Assembly (NCBI RefSeq): GCF_010548305.1
Contig: NZ_JAAGLV010000001.1
Coordinates: 186,001-250,000 of the forward strand
Direction: 5' to 3'
Origin: Streptomyces sp. SID13031
GTDB lineage: Bacteria; Actinomycetota; Actinomycetes; Propionibacteriales; Kribbellaceae
Length of the DNA: 64,000 nt
The notes under the pieces are model-generated. The model was not told where the DNA came from and ran no database searches. It saw nothing but the letters and a program-made list of their open reading frames with translations. The translations under genes and the position numbers were made by a program. Shown piece by piece: positions 34,221 to 42,180 of this stretch; positions within the stretch are counted from its first letter, which is position 1; each line of letters starts with the position of its first letter.

Positions 34221-36011
34221 TCAGTCCTCGACGTAGTACCAGTCCTCGGGGTTGATCAGGCCGTACGGGTTGCAGGGCTCGACGCCGCGCAGGTTCTTCG
34301 CCACCTCGAACATCCGGTTCGGGAACCCCGGCGACCAGATCGTCGGCACCTGCTCGGCGATGTAGTCCTGGTAGGCGTACATCGCCTCCGGGTCGTCGCT
34401 GTGCACGGTCGCGTCGATCAGCTTGTCGGCCACCGGGTCGGAGTAGTCGCCGAAGTTGCTGCCGGCACCGGTCGCGAACAGCATCTCGCCGGTCAGGTGG
34501 CCGTAGAACGACCAGCCGCCGTTCCAGGTGTTGAGCTCCCACAGCCGCTTGCTCGCGACGTTCGGGCTGTGGTCCTCGGCCACCATCACCGAGCCGTAGA
34601 CGGGCTCCAGCTTCAGCTCGATCCCGGCCTTGGCGGCGTCGGCCTTGAAGATCTCCAGCAGCTTGAGCAGTGCGTCCTTGCCCTCGACGTACCGCATCGT
34701 GAAGGACAGGTGGGCGCCGATCTCGATGCCCTCACCGGCGCAGCCGGCCACCTCACCGGGCTGCACGCAGCCGGCCGGCATCGTGCTGGTGTCCCAGCCG
34801 TGCGCCTCGAGCAGCGCGTTGGCGGCCGCGGGGTCGAACGGCAACGGGTCCTTGAGTTGCTTGGGGGACACGTGGGGGTTCGGCGGCGACAACGGCACCG
34901 GGCCGTCCATCCGGTAGGCGTTGCCGTTGAAGACCTCGCTGATGATCCGGTCCTGGTCCAGGCACATCTGCAGCGCCTGCCGGACGTAGGCGTGCTTGTA
35001 GATCGCCGCTGCGTCGGAGTCGTTGTCGAAGTTGAACGGCATGTACCTGACCACGAACACGTCCTGCGGCACCACCCGGTACTTCTCGGCCAGCGGGTCC
35101 GGGCTCCCGTCGGTGACCTCCATGCCCGGCGGCAGGTAGCCGATGTGGATCCCGTTCTCCGCGTCCGGGCCGGCCAACAGCCGCTCGTACATCAGGTCGT
35201 CGGTGTCGTTCTGCACCTGCCGGAACTCGGCCAGCTGGGGCTTGTTCGGGCCGGAGTAGTTCTCGTTCGGGACGAAGGTGACCAGGCCGTCGAGGTCGTA
35301 GCTCTTCAGCTTCCACGGGCCGCTGACGACACTCCACACCGGACTTGCGGCCCAGCCGCCGCGGTGCAGGTTGGCCTCCTCGGTCCACTCGCCGTTCTCC
35401 GACACCAGGTAGTCGTAGACGGCCGGAATGTCGTCCTTGTCGAACGAGGCCCGGGCGGGTCCGTCGGCGGTCCGGTCCCAGGCCTTCGGCATCGGGGTGA
35501 TCAGCGACAGCTGGTTCATCTCGATCCAGGTCTTGGAGTACACCTCCTGGAAGGTGAACTTGACCTTGTCCTCGGCAACCTTCTCGTACGACGTCAGGTT
35601 GTCCGGGAAGTAGCCGGGCACGTAGTACCCGAGCCGGTCGCCCTTGACCGCCATCATGTTCACCCAGAACATCACGTTGTCGGCGCAGATCGGCTCACCG
35701 TTGGACCACTGCCAGGGCTTCAGCGTGACGGTGACGCTCAGCCCGTCCTCGCTCCACTCCGGCGGGTAGGCCAGGCTCAGGTCGTGGTCGACGCCGGCGG
35801 CGCCGTTCTTGCCGAGCCAGTACAGCGGGCGGAACATCAGGATCTGGAACTCGTACAGGTTCCGGATGCCGATCCGCTCCCGCGGCGTGAACGGGAAGAT
35901 CGCGGCCGGCGGGAAACCGGGGTTGCAGGCCCAGGTGACGATGCCACCCTTGATCGGCCGGCCGGCCTCGGTCGGCTGGCCGGAATCCTGTGTGGTCAAC
36001 GTTGTGGACAT
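34221..36011 (-). CDS. Family 5 solute-binding-protein homologue without signal peptide
   Basis: 596 residues. It matches the peptide/nickel-binding SBP_bac_5 fold: VTVTLKPWQWSNGEPICADN, PMPKAWDRTADG, YMPFNFDNDSDAAAIYKHAY and VRQALQMCLDQDRIISEVFNG. The N-terminus (STTLTTQDSGQPTEAGRPIK) has no hydrophobic core, no lipobox and no twin-arginine, so it should stay in the cytoplasm. No ABC permease or ATPase gene is nearby. It is last in the seven-gene hydrazine operon. It may bind a biosynthetic intermediate or product, or be a repurposed enzyme; a missed upstream signal peptide is unlikely as the preceding stop is only 39 bp away. Confidence 0.82.
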   Translation of the reverse strand: MSTTLTTQDSGQPTEAGRPIKGGIVTWACNPGFPPAAIFPFTPRERIGIRNLYEFQILMFRPLYWLGKNGAAGVDHDLSLAYPPEWSEDGLSVTVTLKPWQWSNGEPICADNVMFWVNMMAVKGDRLGYYVPGYFPDNLTSYEKVAEDKVKFTFQEVYSKTWIEMNQLSLITPMPKAWDRTADGPARASFDKDDIPAVYDYLVSENGEWTEEANLHRGGWAASPVWSVVSGPWKLKSYDLDGLVTFVPNENYSGPNKPQLAEFRQVQNDTDDLMYERLLAGPDAENGIHIGYLPPGMEVTDGSPDPLAEKYRVVPQDVFVVRYMPFNFDNDSDAAAIYKHAYVRQALQMCLDQDRIISEVFNGNAYRMDGPVPLSPPNPHVSPKQLKDPLPFDPAAANALLEAHGWDTSTMPAGCVQPGEVAGCAGEGIEIGAHLSFTMRYVEGKDALLKLLEIFKADAAKAGIELKLEPVYGSVMVAEDHSPNVASKRLWELNTWNGGWSFYGHLTGEMLFATGAGSNFGDYSDPVADKLIDATVHSDDPEAMYAYQDYIAEQVPTIWSPGFPNRMFEVAKNLRGVEPCNPYGLINPEDWYYVED

Positions 36012-36049
36012 CAGGTCACCCTTCTAATCAGCTGGAGCTCATGGTTCTG

Positions 36050-37306
36050 TCAGGCAGTGGCGGGCAGGGCCAGGCGGACGTCGATCTGGGCGGCGAACTC
36101 GTACGCCGTCGCGATCGCCTCGTCGAAGGTCGCTCCGCTGGTACAGAGGAAGCCGAGAATGTTGTTGCCGTCCGGCGGGCGCCGCACGACATCGCCCGGC
36201 TTGGCGGTGATCTTGAGGAAGAACACCCGGTCGTCGCCGGCCACGGACGGTGGCACGGTGATCTGCTCGATCCGGCCGGGGCCACTGATCAGGCAGGTAC
36301 CGGCCAGATGAACGCCGGTCGGGTGGTAGTGCCGGACGTCGGGTTTGTTGCCAACGGCCACGGCCATCACACCGCGGATCGGGCAGTAGCCCGTGCTCAG
36401 CCGGGCGAAGTAGTCCAGCCCGCCACCACCCGGCCGTACCGCGATCTCCAGCATGTGCGGTTTGCCCTGGTGGAAGCGGACCTCGGCGTGCATCACGCTC
36501 CGCCGCAGGCCTTGCGCGTGCGCCGCCGCGGTGACGACCTCGTGGACGGCGGCCAGCTGGTCGGCGTCGAGGGTAGTCGGGGCCTGGTGCGCGTCGTCAT
36601 CGAAGGTGTTGCCCTCGATCGTGATCCGGTCGACGATCGAGCCGAGGTACACCTCGCCGTCCCAGACGACCGCCTCGATCTGCAGCTCCCGGCCGTCCAG
36701 GAACGACTCGACCAGCAGCCCGTACGGCCCGAGGTCGAGGCCGTCGGCCTCCATCCGGAACCAGGACATGCCCGCCATCCCGGCCTGCGCCTGCGGGAAC
36801 CGGGTCCGCAGCTCGTCCGCGCTGTCGACCTTGAAGACGAAGTTGCTCGCGGCACCCAACGTCGGCTTGAGGATGATCGGGTAGCCGAACTCGTCCGCTG
36901 CCGCCAGCGCCGCGGTCAGGTCGGGCACCAGCCGGTACTGCGGTACCGGCGCGCCGCCGCGTTCCTGAGCCTCCCGCATCAGCAGCTTGTTCCGGCTGAT
37001 CCTGGCCGCATCGAGGCCGACCGTCGGCAAACCCAATGCCTCGGCCACTGCGGCGACGGTGAGGACACCGGACTCGGAGAAGGTGAGGAGGCCGTGGAAC
37101 CCTTCGGCCTCGTGCCACTCGCGAGCGGCCGCGATGATGTCGTCGATGTGTTTGGAGCCGGCGATCCGGTACCGGTCGGCCGGCCAGTAGCCGTCCTCGC
37201 CGAGGCCGTTGAGAACGAACAGCGTGCCGCCGAACTCCTCGACCTGCTGGTAGCGGGACTGGTAGTAGCCGGCGTTCTGTACGGCCTCCAGCGCGAGCAA
37301 CTTCAT
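36050..37306 (-). CDS. ATP-grasp amino acid ligase, copy 2
   Basis: 418 residues. ATP-grasp motifs: ISRNKLLMREAQERGGAPVP, FGYPIILKPTLGAASNFVFK, LLVESFLDGRELQIEAVVWD and the metal site HAEVRFHQGKPHMLEIAVRPGG. It resembles L-amino acid ligases that join two amino acids. It sits 24 bp after the DAO-type oxidase gene in the hydrazine operon, so it may couple the released hydrazino acid to another amino acid. It is only distantly similar to the ligase at 19562. Confidence 0.87.
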   Translation of the reverse strand: MKLLALEAVQNAGYYQSRYQQVEEFGGTLFVLNGLGEDGYWPADRYRIAGSKHIDDIIAAAREWHEAEGFHGLLTFSESGVLTVAAVAEALGLPTVGLDAARISRNKLLMREAQERGGAPVPQYRLVPDLTAALAAADEFGYPIILKPTLGAASNFVFKVDSADELRTRFPQAQAGMAGMSWFRMEADGLDLGPYGLLVESFLDGRELQIEAVVWDGEVYLGSIVDRITIEGNTFDDDAHQAPTTLDADQLAAVHEVVTAAAHAQGLRRSVMHAEVRFHQGKPHMLEIAVRPGGGGLDYFARLSTGYCPIRGVMAVAVGNKPDVRHYHPTGVHLAGTCLISGPGRIEQITVPPSVAGDDRVFFLKITAKPGDVVRRPPDGNNILGFLCTSGATFDEAIATAYEFAAQIDVRLALPATA

Positions 37307-37329
37307 TGTGACTTACACAGCATCGTGAT

Positions 37330-38478
37330 CTACTCCTCACCGACCGCGGCGAGCTGGCGCGGCCTGTCGATCGATTCAAGACCGGTCGGGCGCGGTGCTG
37401 CGCCCACAGCGCGATCGGCGATCGCCCGGGCGATCTGGGGTGCGAACTTGAAGGACATCCCGCCGCAGGCGGCGAACGCCCACACCGTGCCTGACCCGTA
37501 GGAAGCCAGCAGCGGGCCACCTCGCGTCCGTTCGGACAGGTAGTAGCCGTCGGTGGCGCCGACGATTCCCGCCGGGTCGAAGGACTGGATCACGTGGGAG
37601 AACAGCTCGATGAGGTGGTGGCGCCATTGATCCGGCGTGCCTCGGTCGGTCATCTCGTCCACTGGCCTGCAGGCGCTGGCCGCACTCAACCGCATCGGTG
37701 CATCGGACTGCGGCACGATCGGCATGAACCAGGCATCGCCAACCGGACCGAGGCCCAGGACAACAGGCATCTCGGCCCAGTTCCGCCGGCAGGTGGGTGG
37801 CCGGTACGAGAGAACACTCTGGCGGTACAACGTCAGGTCGGAGCCGACCGAGCCGGCCAGCAACTCGCGCGACCAGGGCCCGGCGGCGACCACTACCCGG
37901 TCCGAGGTCAGCGTCCCGCCGTCGGCGTACCGGACCACGCCAGCGCCGTCGACCGCAGTCACCGAGACGACCTCCCGGTGCGGATGCAGGCGCACCTGAG
38001 GCTGCTCGCCCAGCCAGTGAGCCATGGCGACCAACGCGTGGTCGGCCAGCACCACACCGGCCGTGGCCTCTAGTACTGCGGCAGTTCCCTCGGGGAAGTG
38101 CACGCGCGGATACCAGGCGGCCACGTCTTGCGGCGACAGCGCCCAGGCCTTCGCGCCGACTGCCGTGAGGGTCGCGAGCTCAGCCGACGCGTTCTCGGCC
38201 GACACCGCGGTGAGCGCTCCGGTCGGGTGGTAGAACCGCGCGCCCAGCAGACGTTCCACATCGAGCCAAGCGGTATGGGCGCCCGCAGCCGCGGTCGTCA
38301 GCGCAAAGTCGTTGCGATGCAGCGCCCGTACCACCCGGAGCCGGTCGTTCGACGTGGCCAGCGGCGAGGGGATCGGACCGGCGTCGACCAGATCCACCTG
38401 GTCGACGCCGGGCGCGCGGACGCACTCGATCGCGGTGAGCAGCCCGATCACGCCACCACCAACCACCGTGATTCGCAC
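37330..38478 (-). CDS. FAD-dependent oxidoreductase (DAO/glycine-oxidase family)
   Basis: 382 residues. The FAD dinucleotide motif GGGVIG is at 7-12. LATSNDRLRVVRALHRNDF, then HALVAMAHWLG, VVVAAGPWSRELL and the C-terminal ACGGMSFKFAPQIARAIAD complete a DAO fold. Related enzymes in s56-p1, triacsin and pyrazofurin pathways cleave the hydrazine-linked lysine adduct to release a hydrazino acid (family knowledge). A GTG at 38487 overlapping the MetRS-like stop is an alternative start; GGAGG lies 12 bases ahead of the chosen GTG. A much longer frame to 39657 is out of phase with the true gene upstream. Confidence 0.85.
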   Translation of the reverse strand: MRITVVGGGVIGLLTAIECVRAPGVDQVDLVDAGPIPSPLATSNDRLRVVRALHRNDFALTTAAAGAHTAWLDVERLLGARFYHPTGALTAVSAENASAELATLTAVGAKAWALSPQDVAAWYPRVHFPEGTAAVLEATAGVVLADHALVAMAHWLGEQPQVRLHPHREVVSVTAVDGAGVVRYADGGTLTSDRVVVAAGPWSRELLAGSVGSDLTLYRQSVLSYRPPTCRRNWAEMPVVLGLGPVGDAWFMPIVPQSDAPMRLSAASACRPVDEMTDRGTPDQWRHHLIELFSHVIQSFDPAGIVGATDGYYLSERTRGGPLLASYGSGTVWAFAACGGMSFKFAPQIARAIADRAVGAAPRPTGLESIDRPRQLAAVGEE

Positions 38479-38483
38479 GGGGG

Positions 38484-40142
38484 TCACCCACCTCCGGCGA
38501 GCGCACCGCCGGTGGGTTCGGCCGACAACAGCGGCGGCGCGAAGGGGGCGACCTCGGTGACGTCGAACGCTCCGGTGACCAGTACCCCGGCGTCCGGCAT
38601 ACCGTCGAAGACGCCTGCCTCGCGGGCTGCCGTCGCGAGGTCGATGAGGAGGGGAGAGGCCAACGCCAGCAGGGCTTTGACCTCGCTGAACAGTTCGCCC
38701 CAGGCCTCGGGCTGCTCGTCCAGGCCGATACCGTCGAGGGCTGCCGCGCGTTTCCGCAGCCGGTCGATGTGGACCAGCACGGTGTCCGCCGAGCGGTTCA
38801 GGTTGAACGTCGGCATCTCGTAGCTGAGGTCGAACCGCTCGAGCATCGCGACCACCCGGCCCCGCGCGGTCGGCGTGACCGGCAGCTTGGCGCTGTCGTC
38901 GCCGGCGTTGGCGACCGCCTTGGCCAGGATTCCGGCGAGCTGGTTCCAGGGACCGATCAACCGGTCCTCGGCCATCTTGTCCAGGCCGGCCCGGCTGAAG
39001 GTGGACCGCTGGTACTCCGGTGCGGTCAGCGCCAGGTAGAGCCTGGCGACGTCCCGCGGTACCTCTTTCAGCAGCTCCTGCGGCGTCAGCACGTGCCGCT
39101 TGCTGGTCGAGAACTTCGAGCTCTCCAGCTCGTAGAACTCGTTGTTGATGATGGATTCCGGCCAGACGTACTTGTCGCCGTGCGCCATCAGCATCGCGAT
39201 GTGCGGCAGGCAGAAGTAGTACGCGTTGTCGAAGCCGAGGAAGTGCACGATCCGCAGGTTCTCCGTCTTGCGCCACAGCTCGCCGGGCACGGTGTCGCGG
39301 CCGAGCTTGCGGGCGGCGTACGAGGTGGTGAACATGCCGGCCGGGATCAGTTCGAGCCAGGCGTTGAGCACCTGACCGGGGACCTCCGGGAACTGCGCGT
39401 CGATACCCCAGTTCAGCGGGAAGGTGATCGGGATGTCCTGCAACGGCCGGGCCATCAGCTCGGCGATCATCTGCCGCACGTGCGGCCGGCGGTGGGTGGC
39501 CAGCGATTCGTGGTACTTCGTCAGCCGGTCGCGATACTCCTCCAGCGGGAGCACCATGATGGTGGCTTCGCGGTAGGTGAGCTCGTCGGAGGGGTTGATC
39601 GTCGAGTGCGGGTTGATCAGCTGGTCGAAGTTGTTCGGGTGGCAGCAGGTCTCGCACAGGCCACCGCGGCTGCTCGACAGGCAGACCGGGCAGTCGCCCT
39701 CGATCAGGCCCTCGACCATGAACTCGCCGGTCCGCTCCAGGAACGGCAGCCGGACCGTCTTCAGTTTGAACACCCCGGCGGCGTGCAGCGCGCTGAAGTA
39801 CTGCAGGACCGTTGCCTTGTACATCGAGTCGAACGGGCCGAAACCGTCGTAGGAGATACCGATCGCCTGCAGGGCTTCCTGGATCTGCCCGGTCGAGCGC
39901 TTGCAGAGCTCCTCCGACGTGATCCCCTCGCGGGCGGCGGACGCGACCACGTAGGTCTGGCTGTCGTCGGTCTCGGTGGTGAAGATGACGTTGCGGCCGC
40001 GGGCCCGCTGGTAGCGCGCGTAGACGTCACCGGCCAGGTACGGCCCGGCGATGTGGCCGAGGTGCATGCCACCGTTGGGAGTCGGGTTCGGGCCCAGGAC
40101 GAGGACGGGACGGTCGTCCTCGGAGGGCAGTACGCCGGTCAC
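38484..40142 (-). CDS. Methionyl-tRNA-synthetase-like ligase (hydrazine synthetase subunit)
   Basis: 552 residues. Class I features are intact: HLGH at 27-30 (HIGH), FSTSK at 344-348 (KMSKS), and a zinc knuckle with C151, C154, C163 and C166. It looks like a MetRS catalytic core with a shortened helical C-terminal part. In known hydrazine synthetases a MetRS-like domain activates an amino acid and esterifies it to the N-hydroxyl group of N6-hydroxylysine, after which a cupin domain rearranges it to an N-N bond. Its start overlaps the cupin stop by ATGA, so cupin and ligase are separate but co-translated. As a housekeeping MetRS it would be out of place. Confidence 0.85.
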   Translation of the reverse strand: MTGVLPSEDDRPVLVLGPNPTPNGGMHLGHIAGPYLAGDVYARYQRARGRNVIFTTETDDSQTYVVASAAREGITSEELCKRSTGQIQEALQAIGISYDGFGPFDSMYKATVLQYFSALHAAGVFKLKTVRLPFLERTGEFMVEGLIEGDCPVCLSSSRGGLCETCCHPNNFDQLINPHSTINPSDELTYREATIMVLPLEEYRDRLTKYHESLATHRRPHVRQMIAELMARPLQDIPITFPLNWGIDAQFPEVPGQVLNAWLELIPAGMFTTSYAARKLGRDTVPGELWRKTENLRIVHFLGFDNAYYFCLPHIAMLMAHGDKYVWPESIINNEFYELESSKFSTSKRHVLTPQELLKEVPRDVARLYLALTAPEYQRSTFSRAGLDKMAEDRLIGPWNQLAGILAKAVANAGDDSAKLPVTPTARGRVVAMLERFDLSYEMPTFNLNRSADTVLVHIDRLRKRAAALDGIGLDEQPEAWGELFSEVKALLALASPLLIDLATAAREAGVFDGMPDAGVLVTGAFDVTEVAPFAPPLLSAEPTGGALAGGG

Positions 40143-40606
40143 GCGGTGACCCCCGCTCGCTCTGCGCTCTCGATCGCCTCGGCGGTCGCGGAGTTCTCGG
40201 CTTCCTTCTCATGCGCCTCGGCTGCGAGCTTCTCGGTCTCGGAACCGGCGTGCTCGGCCAGGAACCGGTGCGACATCTCCGGGTCCCACCAGATGCTGGT
40301 GAAGACGAAGTCCTCGTCGTTGTGGTTGTGCACCCGGTGCAGCTGACCCGGCGTGAAGTAGCAGACGTCACCGGCCCGGAAGGGCTGCCGCTCGCCACCG
40401 CACTCGACCTCGACCTCGCCCGACACGGCGACGAAGATCTCCTGCTCGTGGTGCGTGTGCAGCTTCGAGACCGTGTTCGCCCGGCAGATCGCGTACGAGA
40501 CCTCGAACGGCGCGTTCAGCACCGCCCACGGCATCAGCCGCTGGGTGTCGACGCTGTACTCGTGCAGCAGGTTGTCGCGATCCAGCCGGGAGATGTGTAC
40601 GACCAT
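40139..40606 (-). CDS. Cupin metalloprotein (hydrazine synthetase subunit)
   Basis: 155 residues, a single cupin barrel. Motif 1 is KLHTHHEQEIFVAVSG, with H50, H52 and E56 as metal ligands and G63. Motif 2 is FTPGQLHRVHN, with H90 as the fourth ligand. A charged alpha-helical tail (~115-150, AAEAHEKEAENSATAEAIES) follows and could contact the partner. In fused hydrazine synthetases the cupin precedes the MetRS-like domain, the same order as these two genes. It is 2 bp after the PP-loop stop and overlaps the MetRS-like start. Confidence 0.87.
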   Translation of the reverse strand: MVVHISRLDRDNLLHEYSVDTQRLMPWAVLNAPFEVSYAICRANTVSKLHTHHEQEIFVAVSGEVEVECGGERQPFRAGDVCYFTPGQLHRVHNHNDEDFVFTSIWWDPEMSHRFLAEHAGSETEKLAAEAHEKEAENSATAEAIESAERAGVTA

Positions 40607-40608
40607 GA

Positions 40609-42144
40609 TTACCTTCCCGAAATCTGTTCGAAGGTGTTCGGACCGTTCTGGGTGTGCCGGGTCTCGATGACGGCCTTGTGCGGGTCGCCCTGCAGGATCA
40701 GGTCGATCACCGGCGTACCGCCGCCGCCGGGCGTCTGCACCGACCGGCTGTAGAGGACGCGGAGCTGGCTCGCCTCGAGCCCGCTGAGCTGCTCGATCTC
40801 GGCGGCCAGCTCCTGGTCGCCGGTCACGCCGGCCAGCAGGCTGTGGATCTCGGTGAGCCGGCCGGACAGCTCGGGGTGCTCGCGCTCCAGGAACTGTTCG
40901 AGGCCGGCGCCCTGCCCGGCGAAGGGGGAGTACGTCATACAGACCAGGTGCGACTCGGTCAGCGCGAAGGTTTCCAGCGCGTACTCCTCGGCCAGCGTCC
41001 GCATCCGCAGCAGCGCGTCCGGGGTGTCGTAGCGGGCCCGCATCATCTCGATCAGGCCGGCCGGGATGTCCTTCTTGCGCATCAGGCCAAGCGCGAAGTC
41101 GACGTACTCGGCCATCCCCTCGTCGTACGAGCGCTGGAACAACCGCTCGGCCTTCAGCCCGCGCAGGTGCGCCATCAGGGCCGGGTTGGCGCAGTCGGAC
41201 TCGGTGAAGCTGAACGCCAGGTCGTCGAACTGGAAGCCGAGGAAGCCGGTCAGCAGCTCGAAGTGGTCACCGGCCGCGTAGTCGGTCTCGTTGTAGATCG
41301 AGAAGAACTGCAGGTGCTCCGGTACGTCGGTGCTGACCTGCCGCTCGGCGATCGCGGTGGCCGCGTCGGGGCCGAGGATGTCGGTGAAGTACGCGCCGGC
41401 GATGTCGTCGAGCTGACCGAGTACCTTGCCGAACCCGTTGTCGGTGCTGGCGTGCGGCCGGATGGTGGCCGAGTCCGTCGCCCGGATCTGGCGGGCCAGC
41501 CGGCCGACCCACGCGGTGTACTGGCGCTGCTCGCGCGGTGAGTCGCCGGTGATGATGATGTCGGCGCCGTCGCCGTGAGCCGCGGCCACCCCGAAGGCGT
41601 TGAAGACGCTGAGGTTGCAGGAGTTGCAGAACGTCGGCCGGCCATCGGCGAAGGTGCGGTGGCCGGTCATCAGGATGTCCAGCCGGTTGCGCCGGATCAC
41701 GTGCTCGCGTTGCGGCGAGTCGACGTAGAACTCCGACACCTCGTCGCCGTCGACCAGCAGCAGTTCGCAGTCCGGGTCGTCGAACAGCCGCAGAGCGTGG
41801 TACTCGCGGTCGATGTTCTCCATCACCGGCCGGGGCATGCCCGCGTGCCGGTTGGTCGCCACCCGCATCTTGAACGTGCGGCCGTGCACGCGATACAGGA
41901 TCAGCTGCATCGCCCGGACGAAGGCCAGCGTGTACGAGCTGTCCTTGCCGCCGCCGTAGGCCACCATGACGAGGTTGCGTTCCAGCTCCTCGCGGTACGG
42001 CAGCTCGGCCTGGAGCCGGACGCTGCAGCTCAATGCCTCGGCCAGGATGGCCGGTGGCATCGCTGCCTGCAGACCGGCGAAGGTCTGCTCTCGGGCCCGG
42101 GCCACATCGTCTAGTGGGGTCCGTTCGAGTTCGACCATTGCCAT
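40609..42144 (-). CDS. PP-loop ATP pyrophosphatase (asparagine-synthetase-like ligase)
   Basis: 511 residues from the ATG at 42144, chosen for GAGGAG eight bases upstream. The PP-loop is MVAYGGGKDSSYTL (GGGKDSS at 64-70). DILMTGHRTFADGRPTFCNSC holds a Cys pair that may bind zinc, and DIIITGDSPREQRQYTAWVG follows. PP-loop enzymes adenylate a substrate and displace AMP with an amine or sulfur donor. No glutaminase domain is present. Its place between the monooxygenase and cupin genes points to an amide- or hydrazide-forming or carrier-free activation step, but I cannot name the substrate. I do not recall this gene in described hydrazine clusters. Confidence 0.78.
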   Translation of the reverse strand: MAMVELERTPLDDVARAREQTFAGLQAAMPPAILAEALSCSVRLQAELPYREELERNLVMVAYGGGKDSSYTLAFVRAMQLILYRVHGRTFKMRVATNRHAGMPRPVMENIDREYHALRLFDDPDCELLLVDGDEVSEFYVDSPQREHVIRRNRLDILMTGHRTFADGRPTFCNSCNLSVFNAFGVAAAHGDGADIIITGDSPREQRQYTAWVGRLARQIRATDSATIRPHASTDNGFGKVLGQLDDIAGAYFTDILGPDAATAIAERQVSTDVPEHLQFFSIYNETDYAAGDHFELLTGFLGFQFDDLAFSFTESDCANPALMAHLRGLKAERLFQRSYDEGMAEYVDFALGLMRKKDIPAGLIEMMRARYDTPDALLRMRTLAEEYALETFALTESHLVCMTYSPFAGQGAGLEQFLEREHPELSGRLTEIHSLLAGVTGDQELAAEIEQLSGLEASQLRVLYSRSVQTPGGGGTPVIDLILQGDPHKAVIETRHTQNGPNTFEQISGR

Positions 42145-42180
42145 CCGGGCTCTCCTCGGGGTGCGCGGTTCTGCCACCCG

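Noticed and set aside
34212..36311. 699-residue plus-strand open frame
   Set aside because: It is the antisense shadow of the solute-binding-protein gene: Val/Gly/Arg-rich with no recognisable motif.
37330..39657. 775-residue open frame that appears to fuse new N-terminal sequence to the DAO-type oxidase
   Set aside because: The upstream part is the wrong frame of the MetRS-like gene (Arg/Pro-rich, no domain); the oxidase itself begins at a GTG near 38478.
38484..40142. The MetRS-like gene as the housekeeping methionyl-tRNA synthetase
   Set aside because: It is embedded in a biosynthetic operon, overlaps a cupin gene and has a reduced C-terminal region, so a hydrazine synthetase role fits better.
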